A DNA stretch of 17,149 nucleotides from JBFXEO01 sp050180015 (GTDB taxonomy: Bacteria; Bacteroidota; Bacteroidia; Bacteroidales; Tenuifilaceae): assembly GCA_050180015.1 (NCBI GenBank), contig JBFXEO010000036.1, positions 1-17,149 of the forward strand. Direction: 5' to 3'. The notes under the pieces are model-generated. The model saw only the letters and a program-made list of their open reading frames with translations, was not told the DNA's origin and made no database searches. The translations under genes were made by a program, and so were the position numbers. Position 1 is the first letter of the stretch; each line of letters opens with the position of its first letter. Shown here piece after piece: positions 1 to 8,100 of this stretch.

Positions 1-2
1 AC

Positions 3-593
3 ATGTTTGCCGTGGTAGATACGCATTTTACCCGGTATAACGAGTACATGGTACTGATGAAATATGATGCGGGGTTACCGGTAACAGGCGATAGCGTGAA
101 TATAACGGCCGTTGGTACTACGCTTTTAATTGAGGCTAGCGTGGACGAAGCATTCGAGGATCAGGCAGAGTACGAGATGTTGGGTATAAATCAGGACAAC
201 CAGAATGTACAGCACAAATCGCACTACATCTATCGCGAGAAAAGCAGCAGGTTTCTTTCCTGTTCTTACTTTGACGATGAGGAGGTTGATTACCCTGTGT
301 GGGTTTACACTTACGCATCGCCCCATTGGACTACCGTTAGGCATCCTTTTACCAGCTACAATGGCCTCTGGAGCATTTTTTTGCGCCAGCTATTGAATTA
401 CCTTACCCTGACTAGCCAGCAGAGCAGCATTAAGTTGAGGAATTTAGGCGAGCAGTACAGCACGGAGCTATCAACGCTTACCCGTGAAATAGCATCGTTT
501 ACAGCCAAGCTAAATATAAACGGCATTAATTTTGATAGTGACACCCTGAAGTTGGATATTCACGTTGAAGAACTTCGCCAACTTATCAAGTAA
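3..593 (+). CDS. Unrecognised protein, probably 5'-truncated by the window edge
   Basis: I do not recognise this 196-residue product. The frame is open to the first base of the window and its first ATG lies only two bases in, so the true start may be outside and this may be a C-terminal part. The first 120 or so residues are rich in aromatic and beta-branched residues (a Tyr/Trp/His-rich stretch near residues 93-125), suggesting a beta-rich fold. The last 70 residues look helical, with a Leu/Ser/Thr-rich stretch that could form a short coiled coil. No signal peptide or membrane span is visible in what remains. It ends 66 bases before the caspase-like gene on the same strand and could be co-transcribed with it. 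Codon use resembles its neighbours, so I take it as a real gene of unknown function. Confidence 0.65.
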   Translation: MFAVVDTHFTRYNEYMVLMKYDAGLPVTGDSVNITAVGTTLLIEASVDEAFEDQAEYEMLGINQDNQNVQHKSHYIYREKSSRFLSCSYFDDEEVDYPVWVYTYASPHWTTVRHPFTSYNGLWSIFLRQLLNYLTLTSQQSSIKLRNLGEQYSTELSTLTREIASFTAKLNINGINFDSDTLKLDIHVEELRQLIK

Positions 594-659
594 AAGCAGT
601 TTTTAGCTGTTCGCGTCATAAAACATTGTAAATTGTAAACACTATTAATAGCCTAAAAA

Positions 660-2639
660 ATGAAAACATTAACTCGTCTCAGGGGGATGCTATTAGCCGG
701 ATTGCTATTCAGTAGTTCGGCTTTATATGCACAAGAGTTTAGCAAGCTCACTCCAAAACAGCTGGGGGAAAATATTAATTTAGATTACACGATATCGGGG
801 GAGGGAATTGGCCAGCAATTTAACGTTACTCCCTACTATTCAACCGACGGAGGAAAAACATTCATACCGATACAAAGCGCCAAGGGTAACGTTGGCCCCA
901 ATGTTTCCGGAGGCCGCGATCAGATAATTATTTGGGATGTTCTGAATGATTTGAAGGAATTTGATGCTGATGTTTTATTCAAGCTGGTTGCCGATACTAA
1001 ATCTGCAATACCGGTTCAGGATGATTTCCGTCAGGTAAACTTCAAGCTTGAAAGCTTTAATCGCACCAAGGATGGAAATGTAGAACTAACATTATCTATC
1101 ACCAATGATGGGCCTACCCGCGACCTTAAAATTATCAACGGGCTGGTAACCATTACAGATTTTAAAAAGCATAAGTTCGATGCCCAAAGGGGAAAAATTG
1201 CTGAAGTAGAAGGGATCGAAAGATATTCTACGCCTCAGCGTACCTTAAAACAGGGAGAAACAGTAAAAGCAGTTTTTACCTTTGAAAGAGTACCCGACGA
1301 CTTAGACCGGGCAATGCGCCTTGATTTAGGTATTGAGCTGATAACCGATGAAACCTACGGAATAGACCTAAAAATTGGGAAACTCCAGTTCCGCGATTTA
1401 CCCATAACCCTTGAGAAAACTAACAACGTGAGGGTTGAAAAGTCGAAACAGTTTGAGCTGCTTTCCGACATACAGCATTTTACCGTTAAAAAGTTTGAGG
1501 TTACCGATACAAACCCACCGGTAATAGTTCTCACCCAACCTTCAAATGTTCCGTTGGTTGGCAGGGAATCTACCCGAGGAAGACCCTACGCCCAATCATC
1601 AATAGGACTGGACGATAAGCGATTACGCTCTCTTGCATCGGGCGAAGAATTTGCCACCACCGATGATAACATGGTAATTAAAGGCACCGTAACCGATAAG
1701 AGCGGGATATACGAGGTAGCGGTAAACGGAATAGATGCAAATGTTGCTGGCAATGGCTCATTTGATGCAACAATCCCGTTGGCCATTGGTAAAAACGAAA
1801 TTATTATTCGGGCGGTTGATTTACGCCAGAATAGTGTAGAGAAAAAATTCTTTGTACTCCGTAAATCCGAGTCGGGCAAAATAGCCAAGGGCGACACCGA
1901 GGAGCTCGACCTAGTTTTCGATCAGCACAAAGCACCACCGAAGTTTTATGCGCTTATCATGGGGGCAAATGATTACACCGATAATAGCATCACCGACTTG
2001 GATAACCCTATAAATGATGCCACAAAACTGTACAACGTACTTACCAGCCGATATACGTTTGAGCCCAATGATGTAATTTTCTTGAAGGATCCAACCCGCG
2101 AACAAATTATCAACGAGCTGGATCGGTTAACGCGGAAAGTTGGAAAGAATGATAACCTGCTGATTTTCTATGCAGGGCATGGCTACTGGGATAAGGAAAC
2201 CGATTTTGGGTACTGGATACCCACCGATTCAAAGGCAAATAGCACGGCAAACTGGATGGCTAATAGTCAGATAAAGGATTACGTTGCCGCAATTAAGTCG
2301 AAACATACATTGCTTATTGCCGACGCATGTTTTGGCGGAAGTATATTCCACGACCGGAAGGCATTTCAGGAAGGATCCAGCCCAATCAAGCAGGCCTACG
2401 ATGCCCAGAGCCGTAAGGCAATGACCAGTGGAAATCTTACCGAAGTTCCTGATCGGAGCATATTTCTGGAGCAGCTGGTTAGCCGGTTGAATGCTAATAC
2501 CAAGGATTATATTACTGCAGAGGAAATTTTTGGAAGCATCAAGGACTTGGTTATGAATAGTAGTCCGGTTACCCCTATGTATGGCGATATTAAAGATGCA
2601 GGGGATGAGGGTGGCGACTTTATTTTTGTGAAAAAGTAA
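660..2639 (+). CDS. Secreted caspase-like (peptidase C14) protein with N-terminal beta/Ig-like modules
   Basis: A 659-residue exported protein with a caspase-fold peptidase domain. Residues 1-25 form a signal peptide (basic start, hydrophobic core, small residues before a Q/E-rich mature start). Residues 30-110 are a beta module with a 'YYSTDGGKTF' and 'IIWDV' pattern that I associate with Bacteroidota extracellular proteins. Residues 285-402 look like an Ig-like domain ending in 'GKNEIIIRAVD'. The caspase domain runs from residue 428 to about 600: it opens with 'ALIMGANDY', has the catalytic His507 in 'FYAGHG' and the catalytic Cys557 in 'DACFGGS'. The 50-residue His-Cys spacing is normal for family C14, so the enzyme should be active. 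Caspase-like enzymes cleave after specific basic or acidic residues; the target here is unknown. No type IX secretion C-terminal domain is evident, so a periplasmic location is likely. The ATG at 660 gives a complete signal peptide. Confidence 0.9.
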   Translation: MKTLTRLRGMLLAGLLFSSSALYAQEFSKLTPKQLGENINLDYTISGEGIGQQFNVTPYYSTDGGKTFIPIQSAKGNVGPNVSGGRDQIIIWDVLNDLKEFDADVLFKLVADTKSAIPVQDDFRQVNFKLESFNRTKDGNVELTLSITNDGPTRDLKIINGLVTITDFKKHKFDAQRGKIAEVEGIERYSTPQRTLKQGETVKAVFTFERVPDDLDRAMRLDLGIELITDETYGIDLKIGKLQFRDLPITLEKTNNVRVEKSKQFELLSDIQHFTVKKFEVTDTNPPVIVLTQPSNVPLVGRESTRGRPYAQSSIGLDDKRLRSLASGEEFATTDDNMVIKGTVTDKSGIYEVAVNGIDANVAGNGSFDATIPLAIGKNEIIIRAVDLRQNSVEKKFFVLRKSESGKIAKGDTEELDLVFDQHKAPPKFYALIMGANDYTDNSITDLDNPINDATKLYNVLTSRYTFEPNDVIFLKDPTREQIINELDRLTRKVGKNDNLLIFYAGHGYWDKETDFGYWIPTDSKANSTANWMANSQIKDYVAAIKSKHTLLIADACFGGSIFHDRKAFQEGSSPIKQAYDAQSRKAMTSGNLTEVPDRSIFLEQLVSRLNANTKDYITAEEIFGSIKDLVMNSSPVTPMYGDIKDAGDEGGDFIFVKK

Positions 2640-2657
2640 CATAGTTAACGGTATTAA

Positions 2658-2703
2658 TATTGTCATTTCGAGTAAAAAATCGAGATGGCAATACTGATTT
2701 TTT
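2658..2703 (+). terminator. Long hairpin followed by a T-run; possible terminator or REP-like palindrome
   Basis: Positions 2658-2671 and 2680-2693 pair over 14 bp when read as RNA (two G-U pairs, no mismatch) around an 8-base A-rich loop, followed four bases later by six T residues (2698-2703). It lies 18 bases after the caspase-like stop codon and fits an intrinsic terminator for that gene, although the stem is not very GC-rich. The arm containing 'TGTCATTTCGAG' resembles dispersed palindromic repeats that I recall from Bacteroidota intergenic regions, so it may be a repeat doing double duty. Only one copy is seen in this window. Confidence 0.6.
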
Positions 2704-2817
2704 AGAATATCTATTTTTATTTAACTTTCGAAACTCTTTTTTACTTATCTCGTAATTCTTTTTACGAATGCATTTGAGCGTATTAATGGCATAAGTTAAT
2801 CAACTAACTCTAAAACT

Positions 2818-3351
2818 ATGAGAAAACACTTACCTGCAAACCTACTTTCACTTACAGTAGGAGTTTTAATCAGCCTAAACCTGGCTGCTCAGGATGACCC
2901 TAAAATTCAAAAATTAGAGGATAAAGTAAAAGTTGCACAGGAAAAGTTTGATAGGGCCGAAGCCAAAGTATATTCTGCCGATAGTTTAATTGATGCCGGT
3001 AAAACCATAATGCAGGAATCATCCGCTCAGATTAAGGAGTTAGAGAGCGAACAAAAGATGATGGAGAAGGATCATTTTAACGAGCTTAAACCGCTGGAAA
3101 AACAGCTGCGTTCAAAGGATAAGGAAGATGTGGCTGCAGCCAAGGCCGAGATAAAAGAATCGGAAGCGAAATTTAAGGAGGATATAAAGGCGTGGAGCCT
3201 AAAATATAAGGCCGCCCTTAAGGAGTATGAGGGTGGACAAAAAATGGTTCAAAAAGGAGAGGAAAACCTGAAAAAGGCCAAGGTGGTTAAGAAGGAGACT
3301 GAAAAAGCACTAAAGGAAGCCGAAAAGACGCTGGAAAAGGCTCAAAAATAA
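2818..3351 (+). CDS. Small exported Lys/Glu-rich coiled-coil protein
   Basis: A 177-residue protein of unknown function. Residues 1-25 are a signal peptide ending 'LNLAAQ', with the mature chain starting in acidic residues. The remainder is almost entirely charged and helical: Lys, Glu, Ala and Gln dominate, there are no Cys residues and hardly any aromatics, and Leu/Ala recur at heptad-like positions, so it should be one long coiled coil. The C-terminus repeats 'EKALKEAEKTLEKAQK'-type units. No lipobox, membrane span or enzymatic motif is present. It resembles periplasmic TolA- or Skp-like helical proteins in composition only; I claim no homology. It stands alone between a hairpin upstream and a strong terminator 20 bases downstream, so it is probably a single-gene transcript. 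No Shine-Dalgarno sequence is seen; the leader is AT-rich, as is usual in Bacteroidota. Confidence 0.8.
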   Translation: MRKHLPANLLSLTVGVLISLNLAAQDDPKIQKLEDKVKVAQEKFDRAEAKVYSADSLIDAGKTIMQESSAQIKELESEQKMMEKDHFNELKPLEKQLRSKDKEDVAAAKAEIKESEAKFKEDIKAWSLKYKAALKEYEGGQKMVQKGEENLKKAKVVKKETEKALKEAEKTLEKAQK

Positions 3352-3370
3352 ATTTTTATTCTGACCTGTG

Positions 3371-3396
3371 AGGCTGCTATGGAGGCAGCCTTTTTT
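3371..3396 (+). terminator. Rho-independent terminator of the coiled-coil gene
   Basis: A perfect 7-bp stem, AGGCTGC (3371-3377) with GCAGCCT (3385-3391), closes a 7-base loop and runs straight into six T residues (3391-3396). It lies 20 bases after the stop codon of the coiled-coil gene. This is the clearest intrinsic terminator in the window. Confidence 0.9.
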
Positions 3397-3696
3397 ATAT
3401 GTTGCTTTTTATCGGGATAATGGTTATGAATATTTAAGAATAAGGGAGTTGTGAGAATTCAGGAACCAGCATACAGGGATATCGGCTTTGTTATATTCTA
3501 AAAATTGATGTTTTCGCTTTTAGTATCGATTAAAACAGCTCTATTTTAGATATTTATTCCTATTTTGTCGGGTCTGATATGGTAGTATTGGGGGCGAGTT
3601 TACTGAGCTGAATCATTCTTCAGCCATACAAGGTACTGCGCCATTTGATGTTTGTTTTGGAGATTTGTAAAGTTGATCAACATATAACCTTATACG
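3397..3696. other. Intergenic region without a recognisable gene
   Basis: About 300 AT-rich bases between the terminator and the transporter gene. Short ATG frames here stop after 3 to 12 codons on the plus strand, and nothing protein-like is seen. A 10-bp perfect palindrome, GTTGATCAAC (3672-3681), lies 16 bases before the transporter start and could be a small operator or chance. I found no exact Bacteroidota promoter (TTTG, then TAnnTTTG), though the transporter promoter must lie here because a terminator precedes it. Confidence 0.5.
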
Positions 3697-4980
3697 ATGA
3701 AAAAGAGTGGACTTTTTTTGTTTCCTAGAAATTTTTGGACAGCAATTGTAATGGAGTTCTTCGAACGGGGTTCTTACTATGGAGTAATGTCCGTTCTTTC
3801 GGTTTTTCTTGTTTTAAGTGTCGATGAAGGTGGGTTGGGGTTTAGCAAGGAGAGCGTGGGGGTTATAAAAAGCGTAATCACCCCGTTACTGTATATACTT
3901 CCAATAATTTCGGGCGCATTGGCCGATAGGTTCGGGTACCGGAGAATTCTATTTTTTGCGTTCACGGTAATGAGCCTGGGCTACTTTTTTACCAGCAGGA
4001 GCACCTCGTACCCCGAGGTATTTTTGAGCTTGCTGTTGATGGTTACGGGGGCAGGAGCATTTAAACCCATTGTATCGGGAACAATAGCCCGTACAACGGA
4101 TAGCACCAATTCATCGTTAGGCTTTGGCATTTACTACTGGTCTATAAATCTGGGAGCCTTTATTTTCCCGCTCATACTGGTACCTTTCCTTAAGCAGATA
4201 GGGTGGAGCTATATTTTTACCATGGCAGCCATAGGAACAGGATGGCTGCTAATTTTAAACCTGTTCCTGTTCAAGGAACCGCAAAAGCCCAAGAGTCAAA
4301 AAGGGCTAGTTCAGGTTTTTAAGGAGATGTTTTTGGTTTTAAGCGATTATAAGTTTATGCTGATGATTGTAATTTATTCCGGTTTCTGGATTCTTTACTT
4401 TCAGATGTTCGATGCGGTTCTTTGGTATTTGAAGGAATTTGTTGATATGGCTCCGGTAAATCGGGCGGTTAACTCTGCCCTGGGCTTGTTTGTGGACAAC
4501 CCCAGCTGGGAATTTGATGCCGAGCATGTGACGGTTATCAATGCAGGTACAATAATAGCGTTACAGCTGGTTATTTCGTCTATTGTTAAAAACACCAGAG
4601 CACTTCCCACCATGATTGCCGGCATTGGGTTGGGTACTGTTGGAATGGGCATTTTGGCAATTTCTAGCAATGCGTGGGTTTTTATCGTAGGAATGATAGT
4701 ATTTTCCCTGGGCGAGATGACCGCACATCCAAAGTTTATTTCCTACGTAGGATTGGTTGCCCCCGATGATAAAAAGGCACTTTACCTCGGTTACTCATTC
4801 CTTTACGGGGTTATTGGGAGCGGAATAGGTGGCGTTTTGGGGGCATTTGCCTATGTTAAGTTTGTGAATGGAATGGGACAACCAAGTTTACTATGGCTTA
4901 TGTTCAGCCTCATTGGTTTGGCCACCATCATAGGGCTAATCTTGTACAACCGGTATTTTTCACCCCCAAAGGATTTGTAA
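3697..4980 (+). CDS. POT/PTR-family proton-coupled transporter (MFS), compact 12-span form
   Basis: A 427-residue inner-membrane transporter of the major facilitator superfamily. It carries the marks of the proton-dependent oligopeptide (POT/PTR2) family: the ExxER motif in helix 1 (Glu20, Glu23, Arg24, followed by YY), 'ADRFGYRR' at 76-83 in the loop after helix 2, the helix-4 Lys in 'GAFKP' (Lys123), the PTR2 signature-like 'IYYWSINLGA' in helix 5, and a conserved helix-10 acid in 'LGEMTAHP' (Glu340). In characterised POT proteins these residues couple protons to di/tripeptide uptake. The protein is shorter than the usual 450-500 residues: helix 7 follows the central loop almost directly, so the two extra helices (HA and HB) of bacterial POTs seem absent. 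The peptide substrate is therefore inferred from motifs only. The start at 3697 gives a short cytoplasmic N-terminus before helix 1. It faces the kinase gene convergently, 122 bases apart. Confidence 0.85.
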   Translation: MKKSGLFLFPRNFWTAIVMEFFERGSYYGVMSVLSVFLVLSVDEGGLGFSKESVGVIKSVITPLLYILPIISGALADRFGYRRILFFAFTVMSLGYFFTSRSTSYPEVFLSLLLMVTGAGAFKPIVSGTIARTTDSTNSSLGFGIYYWSINLGAFIFPLILVPFLKQIGWSYIFTMAAIGTGWLLILNLFLFKEPQKPKSQKGLVQVFKEMFLVLSDYKFMLMIVIYSGFWILYFQMFDAVLWYLKEFVDMAPVNRAVNSALGLFVDNPSWEFDAEHVTVINAGTIIALQLVISSIVKNTRALPTMIAGIGLGTVGMGILAISSNAWVFIVGMIVFSLGEMTAHPKFISYVGLVAPDDKKALYLGYSFLYGVIGSGIGGVLGAFAYVKFVNGMGQPSLLWLMFSLIGLATIIGLILYNRYFSPPKDL

Positions 4981-5102
4981 CCATATTATTTTTGGCTGAC
5001 ATTTTTTAGCCGAACCAATGGTACTCAACGAAATCGGAATGTATTAACTTGAACATGTGGCCGGCACAATCAAGCAAAAGTAATGAGTTTGCAGCAGTAA
5101 TT

Positions 5103-8100
5103 TTATGATTCTTTTTCTAGGGGAAGTTCAACCATAAAGGTGGATCCCTCGTTCACTTTAGTTTTCACCTTGATACTTCCGCCAAATCCAAGAACAATCT
5201 CACGGGTTATGGCCAGGCCTAGCCCGGTTCCCCCCGATTTTGTGGTAAAATTTGGGGTGAATAGTTTGGGCAGAATATCATCAGGAATTCCTGTACCATT
5301 ATCGCTCACTTCAACTTTTACAAAGTTGTCGTTGCCGGAGTTAATCGATATATCGATTAACCCTTGCCTGCCGTGCTCAACGGATTGAATGGCATTCTTC
5401 ACCAAATTGTTGAAAACCCGGAGTAGCTGTTCCCTGTCAGCCATTACAATTGGCTCAAAGTTGATGTTATTGGTGAGCGTGAAGGACATATTCTTATACC
5501 CCGAGTAAAGGGTTACAACATCGGTGAGCAAATTTTTTAAATTGACAGGATTTATACTGGCAGCGGGTAACTTTGCAAACGAAGAAAACTCGTTGGCAAT
5601 GGTTGATAGTGCATTGATTTGCTCCACAAGAGACTGTGAAAACCTTTCGAATCTTTCGTCCCAATCGGCAACTCCTTCGTGCTTTGCTTTAATAAGATAC
5701 TGTAAGCTTAGTTTGATTGGGGTTAGCGGATTTTTAACTTCATGGGCAATTTGTTTTGCCATTTCGCGCCAGGCGCTTTCGCGTTGGCTTTGGGCTAACT
5801 CTTTGGCGCTTCGGGCCAACTCGTCAACCATGCGGTTATACTCGCCAATTAGCTGGCCCACCTCATCGTTGCCCGAGTAACGAATTGGTTCGTTATTCCC
5901 GGCAATGTTAACCATGCTGATTCGTTCCCGAATTAGCTCCAGAGGTCGCGTTATTTGCCCCGAAATCAGGAATGCAATTGTCATGGCGAATAGCGTAAGG
6001 AGTGTATATATATTGACAATTGCAACGATTATGGAGTAGAGCTCCTCGCGTAATTCTTCCTGCCTGGTAAAGTAGGGCAGATTTAGGTATGCAATGGTTT
6101 GATTCTGCGAATCGACAATGGGTACGTAGGCAGATAGGAAAAACATTCTGCCAATATTTTCCCTATTAACATACTTTGGGCTATGCTTATACGCCATTTC
6201 GTTCCAGGCGGTTGGATCCATTCTGTGGCCTAGGAGTTGTTTCTCAAACATTTCCGGACGCGAACTTGCCATTAGCATGCCGGTGGTATCGTATATATTA
6301 ATATCGGTGTAAAATATGTTTGAAAGGTCTATCAGCCTGTCGGTGAGCCTATCGGTTTCAACATCGGAGTCGTATATCAACGTAATATTCTTGTTGAGTT
6401 CAAACATAACCGAAAGTAGCTTTTCACCCAAATTTTTTTCGTTACGTTGATTAAAGCTCTTTATGTTGTAAAAAATTGTTGCCGCAGCAACCATAAACAG
6501 GGAGAGTATCACGATAAAGCTAACGGCCCAGCCGATTCTATTCTTAAAACTTGGATGTGCAGATTGGAGATTAACGGGGACGTTTGCCCATTTTAGCAGT
6601 CCAAGTAGGACAATAAAGAAGAAAGTAAGGTTGTAGGCAAATGATGCCGTGGTATTTAACGGATCATCTTTTGGGCGGCTTATGATAATGGCATCTTCGG
6701 TATTTGAGCGGTAAATCAGATGATTATACCCCTGCCGGTTATAAGTTTCGTAAACGGTAGAATTCGCGCTTTTACCGCTGAGTTTTGTGCTGTATGGGAA
6801 GTCTCCAGCTTGGGTTATCAGATTCCCTTTATGGTATTTTGCCCAGGAATAGCCTTTGGGCATGAACTGAGAGCTGTGCCCTTCAATTAGCAATTCCGGA
6901 TAACCTAAAAGTTCCCAGCTTGGCCTGCTGGAGATTTCGATGTACAAGTTCCTCAGCTCATCGCCGTACCTATACCCAATAGTTCCCAGGTAGCTTATGT
7001 ATCCGTTCTGCAGGTTCAGGTAAAAAAATCTCGACGAAGGAATCAGAATGCCATATTTATCGACTAAATCGTTGAAAAATCGGTTGCAATTCATTGTACT
7101 GGCATCCACCGCCACCAATGAGTTTGGGAAGCACACCGTGGCAAGCAATTCATATCTATTCAAATAGTTTCTGAAATAGTTTTTTCTTAAATAGCGGTAT
7201 AGTTCTACGTTATACTTGTTAATATCTCTAACATACGTACGTATTAGTGTATCGGTCAGCAGCCTGTGGTAAAGCGGGGCAATCAACATTTCAGCAACCG
7301 GATCGCGTTCAGAGCTTAAATTAATGGCCAGAACTTTCCTTACACCTTCCTCTTTCTGGCGTGAGTAGAGCGATACCGTGGCCACGGTATAAACGGATAG
7401 AATCCCAAGTAGAAGGAAGAGTACCCTTATGTTTATTTTGGTGATATGTTTGAATTTCAGGAATAGAAAAATCCCCAGCGTTAGCAGCGTCCACACTATG
7501 CCGTATAGGGTTGGGGAATATTTTACTAAAAGCAAAAAAATGGTAGTAGCACCAAGGCCAACCCCAAGAGAAATTAATGCCCATTTTAAGTCAGAACTGA
7601 CAGAGAAAAGGTTGAGCCACGCGTTGAGTATTACCATTGCCGAGGCAACCCACAGGGAAATGGACAGATAGCCCAGTATGGTATATATGGAGATATTAAA
7701 AATCCGGAATGTTTCAAGGGTTAGCGTGGAGTGCAACACAAGTGACGATAGCATTCCGTCAGATAGGGCAAACATTGCAATAGCTATGGGAGAAGTTAGG
7801 GCTGTAATCATTCTAAGCCGCGAGGTACGAATGTTTACCCTTATTTTGATGATGTTTTGGTGGATGTAGGATGCCGCAAGAAATACAAGGATAGAGTTTA
7901 CCAGAAAATCGCCAAGGGACGCATTAAACGCTGAATGGGCAAAAAGGTTGGGGCCAAAAAGTAACCCGTCGGGTTTTACGGGCAAGCCCCAAATAATGCT
8001 TACAGCTCTAATTAATACTACTGATATAACAAAACCGGAAACCCTCAAGTGTATCCGTTTTCGAAAAAAGTTTAGGCTAAACGTTAAATAAATGCTCAAT

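Noticed and set aside
625..638. Tandem ATTGTAA repeat before the caspase-like gene
   Set aside because: Two copies of a 7-base AT-rich word are expected by chance in this composition.
2229..2666. Open frame of 145 codons on the minus strand across the caspase domain
   Set aside because: Antisense to the catalytic domain and with no recognisable protein pattern; it also runs through the hairpin at 2658.
3397..3696. Small genes or an exact Bacteroidota promoter before the transporter gene
   Set aside because: All ATG frames stop within about a dozen codons and no TAnnTTTG with a well-spaced TTTG was found.
4994..5011. GGCT/AGCC hairpin around a T-rich loop between the convergent transporter and kinase genes, a possible bidirectional terminator
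   Set aside because: The stem is only four bases and the T-run is inside the loop, not after it on the plus strand. Too weak to call.
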